NCBI GenBank assembly: GCA_001872725.1
Contig: MNWR01000031.1
Coordinates: 1 to 62,161 of the forward strand
DNA: 62,161 bases
Direction of reading: 5' to 3'
Source of the DNA: Proteobacteria bacterium CG1_02_64_396
Lineage (GTDB): Bacteria; Pseudomonadota; MNWR01; CG1-02-64-396
The position numbers were made by a program, and so were the translations under genes. Under the pieces are notes generated by a model that had not been told where the DNA came from, searched no databases, and worked only from the letters and a program-made list of their open reading frames with translations. How positions within the stretch are numbered: position 1 is the first letter of the stretch; each line of letters starts with the position of its first letter. Shown one piece after another: positions 16,971 to 27,121 of this stretch.

Positions 16971-19505
16971 ATGAACAGTCGGGACTTCAGTCTGCGCAAG
17001 ACCCTCAAACGGTTCGGCTCCGAGAGCCTGAACGGCCCCCAGTTGGCAATGCCCGACGCAAGTGCTGCCGAGCGCCGCCGCATCCTTGAGGTCATCATGT
17101 GGGTGGCGGTGGTCATCCTGGTGGTGGTGGGGCTGATCCAATTCCCCGCCGGGTACGCCCGTATCGGTTGGTTCGATTTGTCGCTGGCCCTGCTTTTTTA
17201 CCCCTTGATTCGCATGGTTCGCAGCGGTCGCAACCAGATTCTGGTCGAGACCCTGATTTTGCTGGTCATCATCCCCCTGTATTTGACGCTGCTGGTCGAT
17301 GGCGGTATCGGAAAATCGGGGATCTTCTGGCTCTTCACCTACCCCCTGTTCGCCTTCGTTTTTAAAGGAAAATTCGGCGGCTGGGTGTGGACCGTGGGGT
17401 TCCTGATGCTGGTGGGGGCGATGGTGGGGCTGCGCGAGGCGGGGTTGATGACCTTGGCCTTCGACAACGATACCTTGACCTATTTTGCGGTCAGTTATCT
17501 GTTCGTGGCCATGTTCGCCCAACTCACCGAATGGAGCCGAGATCGCCACCACAGCCGCCTGCAAGAGGCCAACCAGGTGCTGGGCCGGGAGGTGGAGCGG
17601 CGGCGCATCGCCGAAGAGGGTCACCGTTTGGCCGAGGAGCGGCTGACCCGCTGCCTCGATGGCTCGCGCATCGGGGTGTGGGATGCCCAGTCCTCCCACG
17701 GCGAGGTCTTCGTCTCCCCCAGCTTTCGTGAATTGGTGGGGATTTCGGGCAACCAACCGTTGACCTTCGACGAGATGAAGGGGTGGCTTCACCCCGCCGA
17801 ACGGGAATCGGTGATCGCCCACATCTTCGGCGAGGGGTTGGGGAGCGGTCCGTTTTCGCTGGAACACCGACTGCGTCATCCCGATGGCGACTACTTCTGG
17901 GTGATGCACCGGGGCCGGGTCGAGCGCGACCCGAGCGGATCGTTGATACGGGCATCCGGATCGCTGATCGACATCGGCGAGCTGGTGCACACCCGAACCG
18001 ACCTGGGGCAGGCGTTGCAAAAGGCCGAGGAGTCGGGGCGGCTCAAATCGGAGTTCGTTGCCAACGTCAGCCATGAAATTCGCACCCCGCTGATGGGGGT
18101 GCTGGGGATGGCCGAGTTGATTCTCGATACCGAGCTGACTGCCCAGCAGCGCCACCAGATTGAGGCGATCGGGACCAGCGCCCGCACCTTGCGGCGCATC
18201 CTCGACGATATTCTCGATTTCTCCCGCCTCGAAAACCGTGGGGTCGAGTTGGTCGAAGCCCCCTTCGATCCCCGCCGTCTGGTCTGGGAAAGCGCCCGGC
18301 TGATGATCCCGCGCCGTCCCAAGTTGCGCTACGGGATCTACATCGACCCCGAAATCCCCATGCAGCTGCTCGGCGACCGGGACCGGCTGGCCCAAGTACT
18401 CGGCAATTTGATTGGTAATGCCGCCAAATTTACCCCCGAGGGGGCGATCCACATTTCCCTGACGCGAGAAGAGGATGAAAAGGGGGGGTGGATCAAGTCG
18501 ATGGTGTGCGATACCGGCATCGGCATCTCCGAGCAGGTGCAGCACCTGCTGTTTCAACCCTTCAGTCAGGTTTCGGGGGAGGCTGCGAGGCTGCACGGCG
18601 GCTCGGGGTTGGGGCTGGCGATCTCGCGGCGGTTGGTCGAGGCGATGGGGGGGGAGATCGGAGTCGAAAGCCGCGAGGGGGAGGGGGCATGTTTTTGGCT
18701 GCGCCTCCCCCTCGAAGAGCCCCCCAAGGGTGAAAACCTGCGTCACGCCCTGGGGGGGCGTCGCATCCTGCGGTTGGGGGATGCCTGCGCCGAGGGGGAG
18801 CAGGCCTGGCGCGCCTGGGAGGTCGACTGCCTTTCGGAGGGGGCGAGCGAAGGATTCGATGCGGTGGTGGCGGTGGAGGAGACGGTCCCTAGCGATCCGG
18901 TGCAGTGGCGGCAAGAGCGACTGGGGGGAGGCAAAGATCCCAGCATTCCGGTGCTGATGATTGTTCCCCCCTGGCCGGGGGATCGTCTGCCCTGGCATCT
19001 GCTGGAGGGGGGGATCGAGGCGGTTTTGCCCGCCGGGGTGCCCATGCGAGGGTTTGGTCGAACCCTGGCCGGCATCCTTCCCTCCCAGCCGGTCGCCGAC
19101 GACCGCAGCGGGGTGGTGCGACGCCATTTGCGGGTGTTGCTGGTCGAGGATCAGCCGATCAGCCGCGAGGTTTTGACGATGCAACTGCAAAAGCTGGGGG
19201 TCGAGGTTGAAAGTGCGGTCAACGGTGAGGAGGCCTGCACCCGCTTCGCCGAGCGCCCCTTCGATCTGGTGCTGATGGATTTGCAAATGCCGGGGATCGA
19301 CGGTTTTAGAGCCACCAAACGGATGCGGATTCTCGAAGAGCGGACCGGGATCCACACCCCCATCATCGCCTTGAGTGCCAGCGCCCTGAGTGAAGACCGG
19401 CAGCGCAGCATGAACGCCGGGATGGATGGTTTTCTGGGCAAACCGGTGGAGACCCAGGATTTGCGCAGGTTGATTGATGAGTATTGCCCGGAGGTGGGGG
19501 AGTAG
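16971..19505 (+). CDS. Membrane-bound hybrid sensor histidine kinase
   Basis: 844 residues from ATG 16971 (GGAGA seven bases upstream). Five or six transmembrane segments cover about residues 40-190 (VVILVVVGLIQFPAGYA; LLVDGGIGKSGIFWLFTYPL). PAS at about 223-345. HisKA with the phospho-His in FVANVSHEIRTPLMG at about 363-377. HATPase_c at about 465-590 (NLIGNAAKFTP, DTGIGIS, GSGLGLAISRR). A degenerate receiver-like stretch at about 600-710. A C-terminal REC from 719 (VLLVEDQPIS; phospho-Asp in LVLMDLQMPGIDG). No HPt domain is seen. Its sensor region resembles that of the EAL protein at 58042. It is divergent from the copper island and could control it, but no other evidence supports this. Confidence 0.92.
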   Translation: MNSRDFSLRKTLKRFGSESLNGPQLAMPDASAAERRRILEVIMWVAVVILVVVGLIQFPAGYARIGWFDLSLALLFYPLIRMVRSGRNQILVETLILLVIIPLYLTLLVDGGIGKSGIFWLFTYPLFAFVFKGKFGGWVWTVGFLMLVGAMVGLREAGLMTLAFDNDTLTYFAVSYLFVAMFAQLTEWSRDRHHSRLQEANQVLGREVERRRIAEEGHRLAEERLTRCLDGSRIGVWDAQSSHGEVFVSPSFRELVGISGNQPLTFDEMKGWLHPAERESVIAHIFGEGLGSGPFSLEHRLRHPDGDYFWVMHRGRVERDPSGSLIRASGSLIDIGELVHTRTDLGQALQKAEESGRLKSEFVANVSHEIRTPLMGVLGMAELILDTELTAQQRHQIEAIGTSARTLRRILDDILDFSRLENRGVELVEAPFDPRRLVWESARLMIPRRPKLRYGIYIDPEIPMQLLGDRDRLAQVLGNLIGNAAKFTPEGAIHISLTREEDEKGGWIKSMVCDTGIGISEQVQHLLFQPFSQVSGEAARLHGGSGLGLAISRRLVEAMGGEIGVESREGEGACFWLRLPLEEPPKGENLRHALGGRRILRLGDACAEGEQAWRAWEVDCLSEGASEGFDAVVAVEETVPSDPVQWRQERLGGGKDPSIPVLMIVPPWPGDRLPWHLLEGGIEAVLPAGVPMRGFGRTLAGILPSQPVADDRSGVVRRHLRVLLVEDQPISREVLTMQLQKLGVEVESAVNGEEACTRFAERPFDLVLMDLQMPGIDGFRATKRMRILEERTGIHTPIIALSASALSEDRQRSMNAGMDGFLGKPVETQDLRRLIDEYCPEVGE

Positions 19506-19809
19506 GAGGGGCTGACCAGAACGGCCAGAATGTAAATTGGCGTCAATTTTGCGGAGATGTCCCTCAAGGCCGAGAATCCGGGCCGCAAAGGAGCGGTGAT
19601 GGAAAATCTCAACATGGGGGTTGCTTTGCTCCGAAACAAGCGTGGCGTATCTCGCTACGGGCGTGGATCCCGTGCGATGCCCGGGGCGATTGACTACACT
19701 ACGCGCCCAGTGGGCCATGAGAAGGGCCAACTAAAAGCAAGGTTGAAACAGGTATTCCCGGAGCGGGGCGACGAAGTGGGTTAGAGACGACCTTCGCGGG
19801 AGGGCCGTT
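19506..19809. other. 304-base gap before the polysaccharide cluster
   Basis: It holds a short inverted repeat, AAATTGGCGTCAATTT, at 19534-19549 (arms AAATTG/CAATTT) and possible promoter-like AT pockets such as TTGACTACACTAC at 19690. No RNA gene or terminator is apparent. Any promoter for the cluster starting at 19810 should lie here. Confidence 0.4.
19599..19784 (+). CDS. Possible small basic protein, unrecognised
   Basis: 61 codons from ATG 19599, with AAAGGAG five bases upstream, an unusually good ribosome binding site. The product is basic (RNKRGVSRYGRGSR) with no motif I know. Codon use is not distinctive, and the frame lies inside an otherwise non-coding gap, so it may be a chance frame or a leader peptide ahead of the polysaccharide cluster. 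Confidence 0.25.
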   Translation: MENLNMGVALLRNKRGVSRYGRGSRAMPGAIDYTTRPVGHEKGQLKARLKQVFPERGDEVG

Positions 19810-20355
19810 GTGCAAACAGGGGTGGTGAATAGGGTGGCGAAACTAAATGTTGGGTGCGGGCGAGATATTCGCAGTGATTTTGTCAATTTGGATGTCGTTC
19901 AACTTCCGGGAGTCAATGTCGTCCACGATTTGGAAGCGTTTCCTTGGCCGTTCGAGGACTCGACCTTCGACGAGATTCACCTCATCAATGTGTTGGAACA
20001 TTTGCCCGACACCATTCGCACATTGGAGGAGCTGCACCGAATTTCAAAACCTGGTGCCACGGTGATTGTCCGGGTTCCATTCTGGAACTCCCCCGACATG
20101 CTGGCCGATCCCACGCACAAGAAATCGTTCAGCGAGCGAACCCTCAATTTCTTCGATCCCGACTTTCCCGAGTGCAAAGATCGCCCCTACTACAGCAACG
20201 CCCGATTCAAGATCGAGCGCAAGTATGCCTACGTTCGAATGCGTTATTACCTCAAGATCGGTATCCCCCTGCTAACGATCCCCCTGTTTTTTTTAGCCCG
20301 TTTTATGGGGGCCATCGTGTGGGTGATCGAGTTCAAGATGACAGCCAGAAAGTGA
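19810..20355 (+). CDS. SAM-dependent methyltransferase of the polysaccharide cluster
   Basis: 181 residues, class I methyltransferase. Motif I reads KLNVGCGRDIR near the N-terminus, followed by FVNLDVVQLPGV and the LINVLEHLPD region typical of Methyltransf_11. The SAM-binding motif is close to the start, so the domain is short at the N-terminus, as is normal for this cluster type. The start is GTG 19810, with GGAGG seven bases upstream. The C-terminal hydrophobic segment (IGIPLLTIPLFFLARFMGAIVWV) suggests membrane association. It probably methylates a sugar of the surface glycan; acceptor unknown. Confidence 0.85.
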   Translation: MQTGVVNRVAKLNVGCGRDIRSDFVNLDVVQLPGVNVVHDLEAFPWPFEDSTFDEIHLINVLEHLPDTIRTLEELHRISKPGATVIVRVPFWNSPDMLADPTHKKSFSERTLNFFDPDFPECKDRPYYSNARFKIERKYAYVRMRYYLKIGIPLLTIPLFFLARFMGAIVWVIEFKMTARK

Positions 20356-20392
20356 CAGAGTTATTTCAACCTTGGCCGGGCATGTCGTTGCC

Positions 20393-21598
20393 ATGAAAAA
20401 AAATGTTTTATGGATGCTGTTGTCGGTGTTCAGCATCCAGGGAGCGGCCTACATCGGGCAGTTGATTCTGGCTGGGATGTTGACGGTCGAGGGTTTCGCC
20501 ACGGTTCGAACCGTCGAGGCGACCTTGCAGGTGTTGGCGACCGTGGCGCCGCTGGGGATGTCCCTGCTGGTGGTTCGGCTGGCGTCGCAGTCGACCGAGT
20601 CAGCGCAAACGGGCAGGGTGTTGACCTCCTACATGACGATTGCCGGGGTTTCGGCCCTCATCGTAGCGAGCCTGGGGGCGGCAGTTGTGGCGCTGCACCC
20701 CACGCCGGTGGGGGAGTATTTCGGCGCATTGGTGTGGGTGGTGGTGCTGACAAGCGTTGGACGCACTGCGCTCAACTATTTTTACGGCAAAGAGCGCTTC
20801 GGGCTTATTTCGGTCACCACGTTCGTCGCCTCGGCGGCCTCCTTGGGGCTGTTGGTGGTGTTGGTCGACCGTTGGCAGATGGATGGTTGGGTATTTTCGC
20901 GCTACGTGGCGGAAGGTTTGGTTGTCCTAGCGGGGATCTATTTCGTCGGGCCGATGCTGTCCCGGCACCGCATGTTATGGGGTGAGATCGCAGAGGTATG
21001 CCGCGAAGGGGTGGCGGTTTCAGCGTCGTTGATTTTTAGGAGCGCCATCGACAACGCCCCCTTCCTGATCTTTGCCTTCCTGGCAGCGTCGCAGGTCGAG
21101 ATCGCAATCTATGGGATGTGCACGCTTCTGGTTGCGGGGGCGATGATCCTGCCTTCCAGTTTGGTCGGGGTCATGTTGCCCCGCTACGGGAAAATCCAAC
21201 AAAACGCCCCTGAGGAGTTGCTGGGCCAGCATCGAAAGTATGAACGTTATGTGGCGCTTTCCGGTGTGGTTGTTGCGCTGGCCCTGGTAGGATTGGGATT
21301 GTTGGCACAGCAATTTTCGGGGAAGTTTTCCGATGTTTATCCGTACATTGCCATTGTTGCAATGATCGTTCCGATTCGGGCATTGGCCGCATTGAATGGA
21401 AATATTTTGTTTGTTAGAGCACAAACGGCGATTGGCGCCAGAATTAATATTATTTGTGCCGTTGCCATTGTGGTATTGTCGCTTTTCTCGGGCCATGTCT
21501 ATGGGTTGTGGGGGGTTATAGTGGCGAGTTTGCTTTCCGAGTTTGCTGCCATGGTTGTTTTTCGCCTGTATGCAAATAAATCAGCCGTCAGGCGCTAA
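20393..21598 (+). CDS. Wzx-type polysaccharide flippase
   Basis: 401 residues with about twelve predicted transmembrane segments, starting KKNVLWMLLSVFSIQGAAY. Topology and size fit the MATE/MOP-superfamily oligosaccharide translocases (Wzx) that flip undecaprenyl-linked repeat units across the inner membrane. The conserved early motif region is QLILAGMLTVEGFATVRTVEA. I use ATG 20393 rather than the earlier TTG. Base composition falls from the start to the 3' end, where AT-rich codons dominate. It is paired with the polymerase that follows, as usual for Wzx/Wzy systems. Confidence 0.82.
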   Translation: MKKNVLWMLLSVFSIQGAAYIGQLILAGMLTVEGFATVRTVEATLQVLATVAPLGMSLLVVRLASQSTESAQTGRVLTSYMTIAGVSALIVASLGAAVVALHPTPVGEYFGALVWVVVLTSVGRTALNYFYGKERFGLISVTTFVASAASLGLLVVLVDRWQMDGWVFSRYVAEGLVVLAGIYFVGPMLSRHRMLWGEIAEVCREGVAVSASLIFRSAIDNAPFLIFAFLAASQVEIAIYGMCTLLVAGAMILPSSLVGVMLPRYGKIQQNAPEELLGQHRKYERYVALSGVVVALALVGLGLLAQQFSGKFSDVYPYIAIVAMIVPIRALAALNGNILFVRAQTAIGARINIICAVAIVVLSLFSGHVYGLWGVIVASLLSEFAAMVVFRLYANKSAVRR

Positions 21599-21680
21599 GA
21601 TTTTTTCTTACCATTGGGAATTGGACTCGCCGCGCTAGTAACGTTTATGTGCGTGGGGATCTGGTTGATTAGGGTTGACC

Positions 21681-23009
21681 ATGGAATCAATTGTGACGGT
21701 GTTGTTGTGTGTTTATCTTGCGGCGACACTGCGCTACAGCGGTGGTATTTATGGTTTTTTGAAGCTGTTCTTGTTTGCACATGTTTTTGGGGATTTCATC
21801 TCGGATGATTATTGGACATATACGCAAACTAATTATAACGATCTGAGGGATATTCCGAGCGATGTCCGGCTTTATGGGAATCTGTATCTTGGCATTGCGA
21901 TTTTTGCCGCCGACGTTGGTTTTTTATTGGTTCGTCGGTACTTGATGAAGAATGACAGGGTTGTGCATTATGGTGGTCAGTGTGGTTTCGGTGTTTCCAA
22001 GCCGCTGGGCCTGACGCTGCTTGTCGTTGGATTTTCTGTCGATTTGTTTATTGCATCTAAAGTCGGTTTTTTGTACGTAACCCCCTCCGAAACCGTTGGG
22101 TACTACGGGTTGTATGGCGTTGCAAACACATTGATACCGATTGGAGCAGGCGCCTTTTTTGGGTTGAATATCATTCCGGCAATGGTTGTTTTCCTGGTTG
22201 CGTCATTGTTTTCTTATTCAAAAGCCCAGGCAGTAATTTCTTTATTATTGTACCTTGCGTATTGTGCTTATGGCTATGGAATAGTCCGACTTCGTGCCGC
22301 AGTTGTGCGTGAAATATTCTCTGTCAAAGGGGTGGCTATTGTACTGATCATGATCACCCTGATAGGGGCTCGGGTGGTAACCCGGTCGGGGGGGCAGATG
22401 GGGGATGTTGCCATTGATGGATTGGCAAGGAATATAATTCTTGCAACGGACGCCCGGTTTTTAGGTGGGATCCATCGCACCTATCTCGCCGCTACAGATG
22501 AGGTGTTGTCGGGGCGAATGGAGACAATGGAGGGGTATTACCATTTTCAAACCCTCTATCTCTGGATCCCGCACGCATTATGGAAAGACAAACCTCCCGT
22601 CGCTTCGCAAGAGGTGTATTTTTATGTACATGCAATCGAGCCTTATGGAACATCATTTGCTATTAATCCATTCGGGTATTTGTTGATTGATTATGGATTG
22701 TTTGGGGCCTGGTTTGGGATGTTGCTCCTTGGCGCCGGATTGGCATATATCGAGGGACGGCTCGTCAGGGGTGTCTCGCACTGGAGTACCTCCGAAGACA
22801 AGAGGGCAATGGGAGCAGGGTTTATTGCGGTTTGGGTGGCATTGTCTTTTCCGCTATCTGAAGCAGGGATTCCACCACTGATTCTTTTAGGGGGAAGTTA
22901 TTCTGTGGCGTGCGTCGTAGGCTTTCTTGCTTACAGGGCCGTTTGTCTCGTAGGGCCCCGACGTCCTTTTCTGGGGGCAGCAAAGCAAGAAAAAAGCCAT
23001 CAGGATTAG
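21681..23009 (+). CDS. Wzy-type O-antigen/oligosaccharide repeat-unit polymerase
   Basis: 442 residues, strongly hydrophobic, with about ten to twelve transmembrane segments and one larger external loop (about residues 235-310) containing HRTYLAATDEV and YLWIPHALWKDKPP. Sequence identity in this family is low, so the call rests on topology, loop pattern and position after the flippase. It would join repeat units on the periplasmic side. Start ATG 21681. The gene is clearly AT-richer than neighbouring genes, as typical for serotype-determining polymerases acquired by transfer. Confidence 0.78.
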   Translation: MESIVTVLLCVYLAATLRYSGGIYGFLKLFLFAHVFGDFISDDYWTYTQTNYNDLRDIPSDVRLYGNLYLGIAIFAADVGFLLVRRYLMKNDRVVHYGGQCGFGVSKPLGLTLLVVGFSVDLFIASKVGFLYVTPSETVGYYGLYGVANTLIPIGAGAFFGLNIIPAMVVFLVASLFSYSKAQAVISLLLYLAYCAYGYGIVRLRAAVVREIFSVKGVAIVLIMITLIGARVVTRSGGQMGDVAIDGLARNIILATDARFLGGIHRTYLAATDEVLSGRMETMEGYYHFQTLYLWIPHALWKDKPPVASQEVYFYVHAIEPYGTSFAINPFGYLLIDYGLFGAWFGMLLLGAGLAYIEGRLVRGVSHWSTSEDKRAMGAGFIAVWVALSFPLSEAGIPPLILLGGSYSVACVVGFLAYRAVCLVGPRRPFLGAAKQEKSHQD

Positions 23010-23041
23010 ATGTCAGATAATTCAATAAAGACTTGCATAGA

Positions 23042-24037
23042 ATGAGCATGAAAATCTGTTTTTTTGCCCGGGTACGCGACAAAGCACTCTTCGAAGTTGT
23101 CGAGTTTTACAAGGTCGACATCGACGCACTGCGTGCCTTGGGGCACGAGGTGGTTTGCGTGAACACCTTCGGGGAGTTGCTGCGCACCCGGTGCGATCTG
23201 TACTACATCTGGTGGTTCGGTTATGGGGTGTTCCCAACCTTGCTGGCCAAACTCAAGGGGCGTCCAGCCGTGATGACGGGGGCGGTTCACACCACCAACT
23301 GCGGTAGCCTGGCAGATTGGCCGTTTCACAAACGCATCCTGATGGAATTGGCCATGAAGCTTGCCGACCGCAACCTGTTCATCTCCAACACCGATTTCAA
23401 GAAGTTGGGATCGTTCGAGGCTCCGGGCCCCGAGATCGCCTACTGCGCGGTCGACACCAAGGTCTATTCCCCCGATGCAGAGGTCCCCAAAACCGACACG
23501 GTCGTGACGATTACCCATCTGACCAAGGAGAACGTCGCTCGCAAGCTGCTACTGGAATCGATCGAGGCGTTCGCCCTGTTCTCGAAAAGTCATCCGACCT
23601 ACACCTACCAGATCTGCGGCTCGTTTGGTGACGCGGTGGAGGATGTACGCCAGCGCAGCCGGGAATGCGGCGTCGAGGACAAGGTGGTGCTGCACGGCCG
23701 GGTTTCGCACCAAGACAAAATCGCCTTCTTGCGTGCAGCAAAGGCCTACCTTCAGCCCTCGACCTGCGAAGGGTTTGGATTGGCGATCCTGGAGGCCAAA
23801 GGGTGCGGCACCCCTGTGGTGACCTCGCCCGAGCCGTGCATCCTCGAAATCAACGGCGACAGCGTCATCTACGGTCAAACGCAGCAGGAGTGGGCGGAGG
23901 GTTTGGCCCGCTTGGCCGACGATCCCTCCTATTTCGAGGCGATGCGCCGCACGGGGCTGGAGCGTCTGGAGCGCTTCACGGTCGAGGCCCGGCGTAGGCA
24001 GTTGCAGCGGATTCTCGCCTCGCTGGAGCACCGCTGA
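23042..24037 (+). CDS. GT4 family glycosyltransferase
   Basis: 331 residues of the GT-B fold. The C-terminal half carries the retaining GT4 signature around STCEGFGLAILEAKGCGTPVV, with the E-x7-E pattern, and HGRVSHQDKIAFLRAAKAYLQPS just before it. The N-terminal half is MKICFFARVRDKALFEV. ATG 23042 and ATG 23048 are both possible starts. It transfers an unknown sugar from a nucleotide donor to the lipid-linked repeat unit at the cytoplasmic membrane face. GC content is back to the genome level after the polymerase. Confidence 0.88.
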   Translation: MSMKICFFARVRDKALFEVVEFYKVDIDALRALGHEVVCVNTFGELLRTRCDLYYIWWFGYGVFPTLLAKLKGRPAVMTGAVHTTNCGSLADWPFHKRILMELAMKLADRNLFISNTDFKKLGSFEAPGPEIAYCAVDTKVYSPDAEVPKTDTVVTITHLTKENVARKLLLESIEAFALFSKSHPTYTYQICGSFGDAVEDVRQRSRECGVEDKVVLHGRVSHQDKIAFLRAAKAYLQPSTCEGFGLAILEAKGCGTPVVTSPEPCILEINGDSVIYGQTQQEWAEGLARLADDPSYFEAMRRTGLERLERFTVEARRRQLQRILASLEHR

Positions 24038-24086
24038 TGCCCACCACTGTTTTGATGCGCCATCCAGAGGCCAGGGGGACGACACC

Positions 24087-26000
24087 GTGTGCGGCATAGC
24101 CGGTTTTTCGGGCCGTTTTCCCGAGTCCTCCCTGCGACTTATGGGGCAGAAGATCGTTCATCGCGGCCCCGACGACGCGGGGTATTTCCATCGGTCCGAA
24201 CAGGGGATCGGTCTGGCCCACCGCCGTTTGTCGATCATCGACCTGTCGGCGACGGGGCATCAGCCGATGCTCGATGCCTCGGGGCAGGTGGCCATCGTCT
24301 TCAACGGCGAGATCTACAACTTTCGTGAGCTGCGCAGCGAGTTGGAGTCGGGGGGGCACACCTTCCGGGGCCATTCTGACACCGAGGTGTTGTTGCATCT
24401 GTACCTGGCCCGGGGCGAGGCGATGCTGCCGTTGCTCAACGGGGTATTTGCCTTTGCCATTTGGGACGGGCGGTCGCAAACGCTGTTGCTGGTTCGCGAC
24501 GGGATGGGGGTTAAGCCCCTCTATTACGCCCAGACCAACGCCGGAGTGGTGTTCGCCAGCGAATTGAAGGCGCTGCTGGTCCATCCCGAGGTTGAACGCA
24601 GCATCGATCCCCAGGCGGTGTGGCAATACCTGACCTACCTATGGTGTCCGGCGCCGCGAACCATTCTGGCCGGGGTGAAAAAGGTGTTACCTGGCCATGC
24701 CATGTCGATTCGCGACGGTAAGATCGAGCGGCAGTGGCAGTATTACGAGCTCCCCTACGATCAGGCGATTGAGCCATGGTCGGCCGAGGAGGCCGCCCGA
24801 CGGGTCGAGGAGTCGGTGCGCACTGCCGTGACGCGGCAGATGGTCGCCGACGTACCGGTAGGAGCCTTCCTGTCGGGGGGGCTCGATTCGAGCGCGGTGG
24901 TCGCCTTCGCCCGTCAGGTCGAGCCCGAGGTCAGGCTTCAGTGTTTCACCATCGCGCTCAAGGGGGGGGGGCAGGAGGGGTTCGCGGACGACCTCCCTTA
25001 CGCCCAGCGGGTGGCCCGCCACCTGGGGGTTGATCTGCACACCATCGAGGTGGGCCCCGAAATCACCGGCCACCTGGCGCAGATGCTTTACCATCTGGAC
25101 GAACCGCAGGCCGATCCGGCCCCCCTCAACGCGCTGTTCATCTCGAAATTGGCGCGGGAACACGGCATCAAGGTGCTGCTGTCGGGGGCGGGGGGGGACG
25201 ATATTTTCAGCGGTTACCGCCGCCATTTTGCCCTGCAACAGGAACGTTATTGGCAGGGGCTGCCCCGCTGGAGCCGCAGGATGCTCGCCGCCGGGGCGCA
25301 TCGTTTGCCGACGGGACATCCCGCGCTGCGCCGCCTGCGCAAGGCCTTTGAGTACGCCGACCTGCCCACCGACGAGCGGCTGGCCAGCTACTTCTTCTGG
25401 GGGCGTCCCGAACGGTTGCAGCGTTTGCTCGCCCCCGAGGTCCGGGCCCAGCTGCGCGACACCTCGCCCGCCGACCCGTTGGTCCAGGCCCTCGGCCGGG
25501 TCCCTGCGCATCGCGACCGGCTCGACAAGATGCTCTTTCTTGAAAGCAAATTCTTCCTGGCCGACCACAACCTCAACTACACCGACAAGATGGGGATGGC
25601 AATGGGGGTCGAGGTCCGGGTCCCCTTGCTTGATCCCGATCTCGTGGCGCTCGCCACTCGTTTGCCTGTGGCGTTCAAGCAGCGGGGTCGGGAGGGGAAA
25701 TGGATCTTCAAGAAAGCGATGGAACCTCATCTGCCCCATGACGTGATCTACCGCCCCAAGACCGGGTTCGGCGCCCCGCTGCGCACTTGGTTGCGCGGCG
25801 AAAGTCAGCTTCAGCCGTTGCAGCGCGACCTTCTTTCCCGTGAGGCGATACGCAGCCGGGGGATCTTCGATCCAGACGAGGTGGCGGCGCTGGTCAAGGA
25901 GGATGCCCAAGGAAGGGTCGACGCCAGCTACACCATTTTCTCTCTGATGTGCATCGAGCTGTGGTGTCGCATCTTTTTGGATGAAACCGTAACCCCATGA
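24087..26000 (+). CDS. asnB: Glutamine-hydrolysing asparagine synthase-type amidotransferase
   Basis: 637 residues, starting at GTG 24087 so that the second residue is the catalytic Cys of class II glutamine amidotransferases (CGIAGFSG). The glutaminase domain ([19 protein letters not shown]) occupies about 1-210. The synthetase domain has the ATP pyrophosphatase loop [10 protein letters not shown] at about 264 and [13 protein letters not shown] at about 371. Inside sugar clusters this family amidates uronic acids rather than aspartate, so here it may turn a ManNAcA-type residue into its amide. That specificity is inferred from context. It overlaps wecB by four bases. Confidence 0.92.
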   Translation: MCGIAGFSGRFPESSLRLMGQKIVHRGPDDAGYFHRSEQGIGLAHRRLSIIDLSATGHQPMLDASGQVAIVFNGEIYNFRELRSELESGGHTFRGHSDTEVLLHLYLARGEAMLPLLNGVFAFAIWDGRSQTLLLVRDGMGVKPLYYAQTNAGVVFASELKALLVHPEVERSIDPQAVWQYLTYLWCPAPRTILAGVKKVLPGHAMSIRDGKIERQWQYYELPYDQAIEPWSAEEAARRVEESVRTAVTRQMVADVPVGAFLSGGLDSSAVVAFARQVEPEVRLQCFTIALKGGGQEGFADDLPYAQRVARHLGVDLHTIEVGPEITGHLAQMLYHLDEPQADPAPLNALFISKLAREHGIKVLLSGAGGDDIFSGYRRHFALQQERYWQGLPRWSRRMLAAGAHRLPTGHPALRRLRKAFEYADLPTDERLASYFFWGRPERLQRLLAPEVRAQLRDTSPADPLVQALGRVPAHRDRLDKMLFLESKFFLADHNLNYTDKMGMAMGVEVRVPLLDPDLVALATRLPVAFKQRGREGKWIFKKAMEPHLPHDVIYRPKTGFGAPLRTWLRGESQLQPLQRDLLSREAIRSRGIFDPDEVAALVKEDAQGRVDASYTIFSLMCIELWCRIFLDETVTP

Positions 26001-27121
26001 AAAAAGCGCTGATTGTGTTCGGGACCCGCCCCGAGGCCATCAAGATGGCGCCGGTTGTGCGCCGGATGAAGGAGTCGTTTGCCGGAGAGGTCCGGGTGTG
26101 CGTCACCGCTCAGCACCGGCAGATGCTCGATCAGGTTTTGAACCTGTTCGGCATCGTCCCCGAGTACGACCTCGACCTGATGAAACCGGGGCAGGATCTG
26201 ACCGACATCACAGCCCATGTACTGCTGGGATTACGGGTGGTGTTGGCCGAGTTTCAGCCGGATGTTTTGCTGGTGCACGGCGATACGACCACCACCTTTG
26301 CCGCCGGTCTGGCCGCCTACTACCAGCGGATTGCGGTCGCCCATGTCGAGGCGGGGCTGCGGACCGGTAACCGTTACTCCCCCTGGCCCGAGGAGATGAA
26401 CCGCAAGCTGACCGGGTCGCTGGCGACGTTTCACTTCGCGCCGACCTCGACCTCACGCGACAATCTGCTGCGCGAGGCGGTCCCGGCGCACGAGGTATAC
26501 GTCACCGGCAATACGGTGATCGACGCTCTGCTCGACGTGGTGGCGATGATCGAGGCCAATGAGGGGCTGCGTGCCGATCTTGATGGGCGGTTCGCTTTCC
26601 TTGATCCCGCCAAACGGACCATCTTGATCACCGGCCATCGGCGCGAGAATTTCGGGGCGGGGTTCGAGCGTATTTGCGCCGCGCTGGCAAGGCTGGCCGA
26701 GCGGGAGGATGTGGAGCTGGTGTATCCGGTCCACCTTAATCCCAACGTGCAGGAGCCGGTGCGCCGCCTGCTGGGGGCGCGCTCCAACATCCATCTGATC
26801 GAGCCGTTGGACTATCTACCCTTCGTCTACCTGATGAACCGGGCGCACCTTATCGTCACCGACTCCGGTGGCGTTCAAGAGGAGGCCCCCTCGCTGGGCA
26901 AGCCGGTGTTGGTCATGCGTGACACCACCGAACGACCCGAGGCGGTTGCAGCGGGGACGGTGAAACTGGTGGGGACCGACGCCGAGGTGATCGTGCGCGA
27001 AACCGAACGTTTGCTTGATGACGGGCAGGCCTATCGGGCGATGGCGTACGCCCATAACCCGTACGGCGACGGAAAGGCGGCGCAGCGCATCGGCGAGGTT
27101 TTGACGGGCGCGTTCTTATGA
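25997..27121 (+). CDS. wecB: UDP-N-acetylglucosamine 2-epimerase (non-hydrolysing)
   Basis: 374 residues, the normal WecB length. Family motifs seen: [15 protein letters not shown] at the N-terminus, [51 protein letters not shown] and [21 protein letters not shown]. It converts UDP-GlcNAc to UDP-ManNAc in the cytoplasm, the substrate for the dehydrogenase at 28208. It starts in the ATGA overlap with the amidotransferase gene and itself overlaps the acyltransferase by four bases, so these genes are translationally coupled. Confidence 0.96.
   Translation: MKKALIVFGTRPEAIKMAPVVRRMKESFAGEVRVCVTAQHRQMLDQVLNLFGIVPEYDLDLMKPGQDLTDITAHVLLGLRVVLAEFQPDVLLVHGDTTTTFAAGLAAYYQRIAVAHVEAGLRTGNRYSPWPEEMNRKLTGSLATFHFAPTSTSRDNLLREAVPAHEVYVTGNTVIDALLDVVAMIEANEGLRADLDGRFAFLDPAKRTILITGHRRENFGAGFERICAALARLAEREDVELVYPVHLNPNVQEPVRRLLGARSNIHLIEPLDYLPFVYLMNRAHLIVTDSGGVQEEAPSLGKPVLVMRDTTERPEAVAAGTVKLVGTDAEVIVRETERLLDDGQAYRAMAYAHNPYGDGKAAQRIGEVLTGAFL

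Noticed and set aside
16956-19730. Open frame of 924 codons on the minus strand opposite the hybrid kinase
   Set aside because: It is a shadow of a high-GC gene; the plus-strand frame shows all kinase motifs, while this one is a low-complexity Gln/Pro/His-rich translation.
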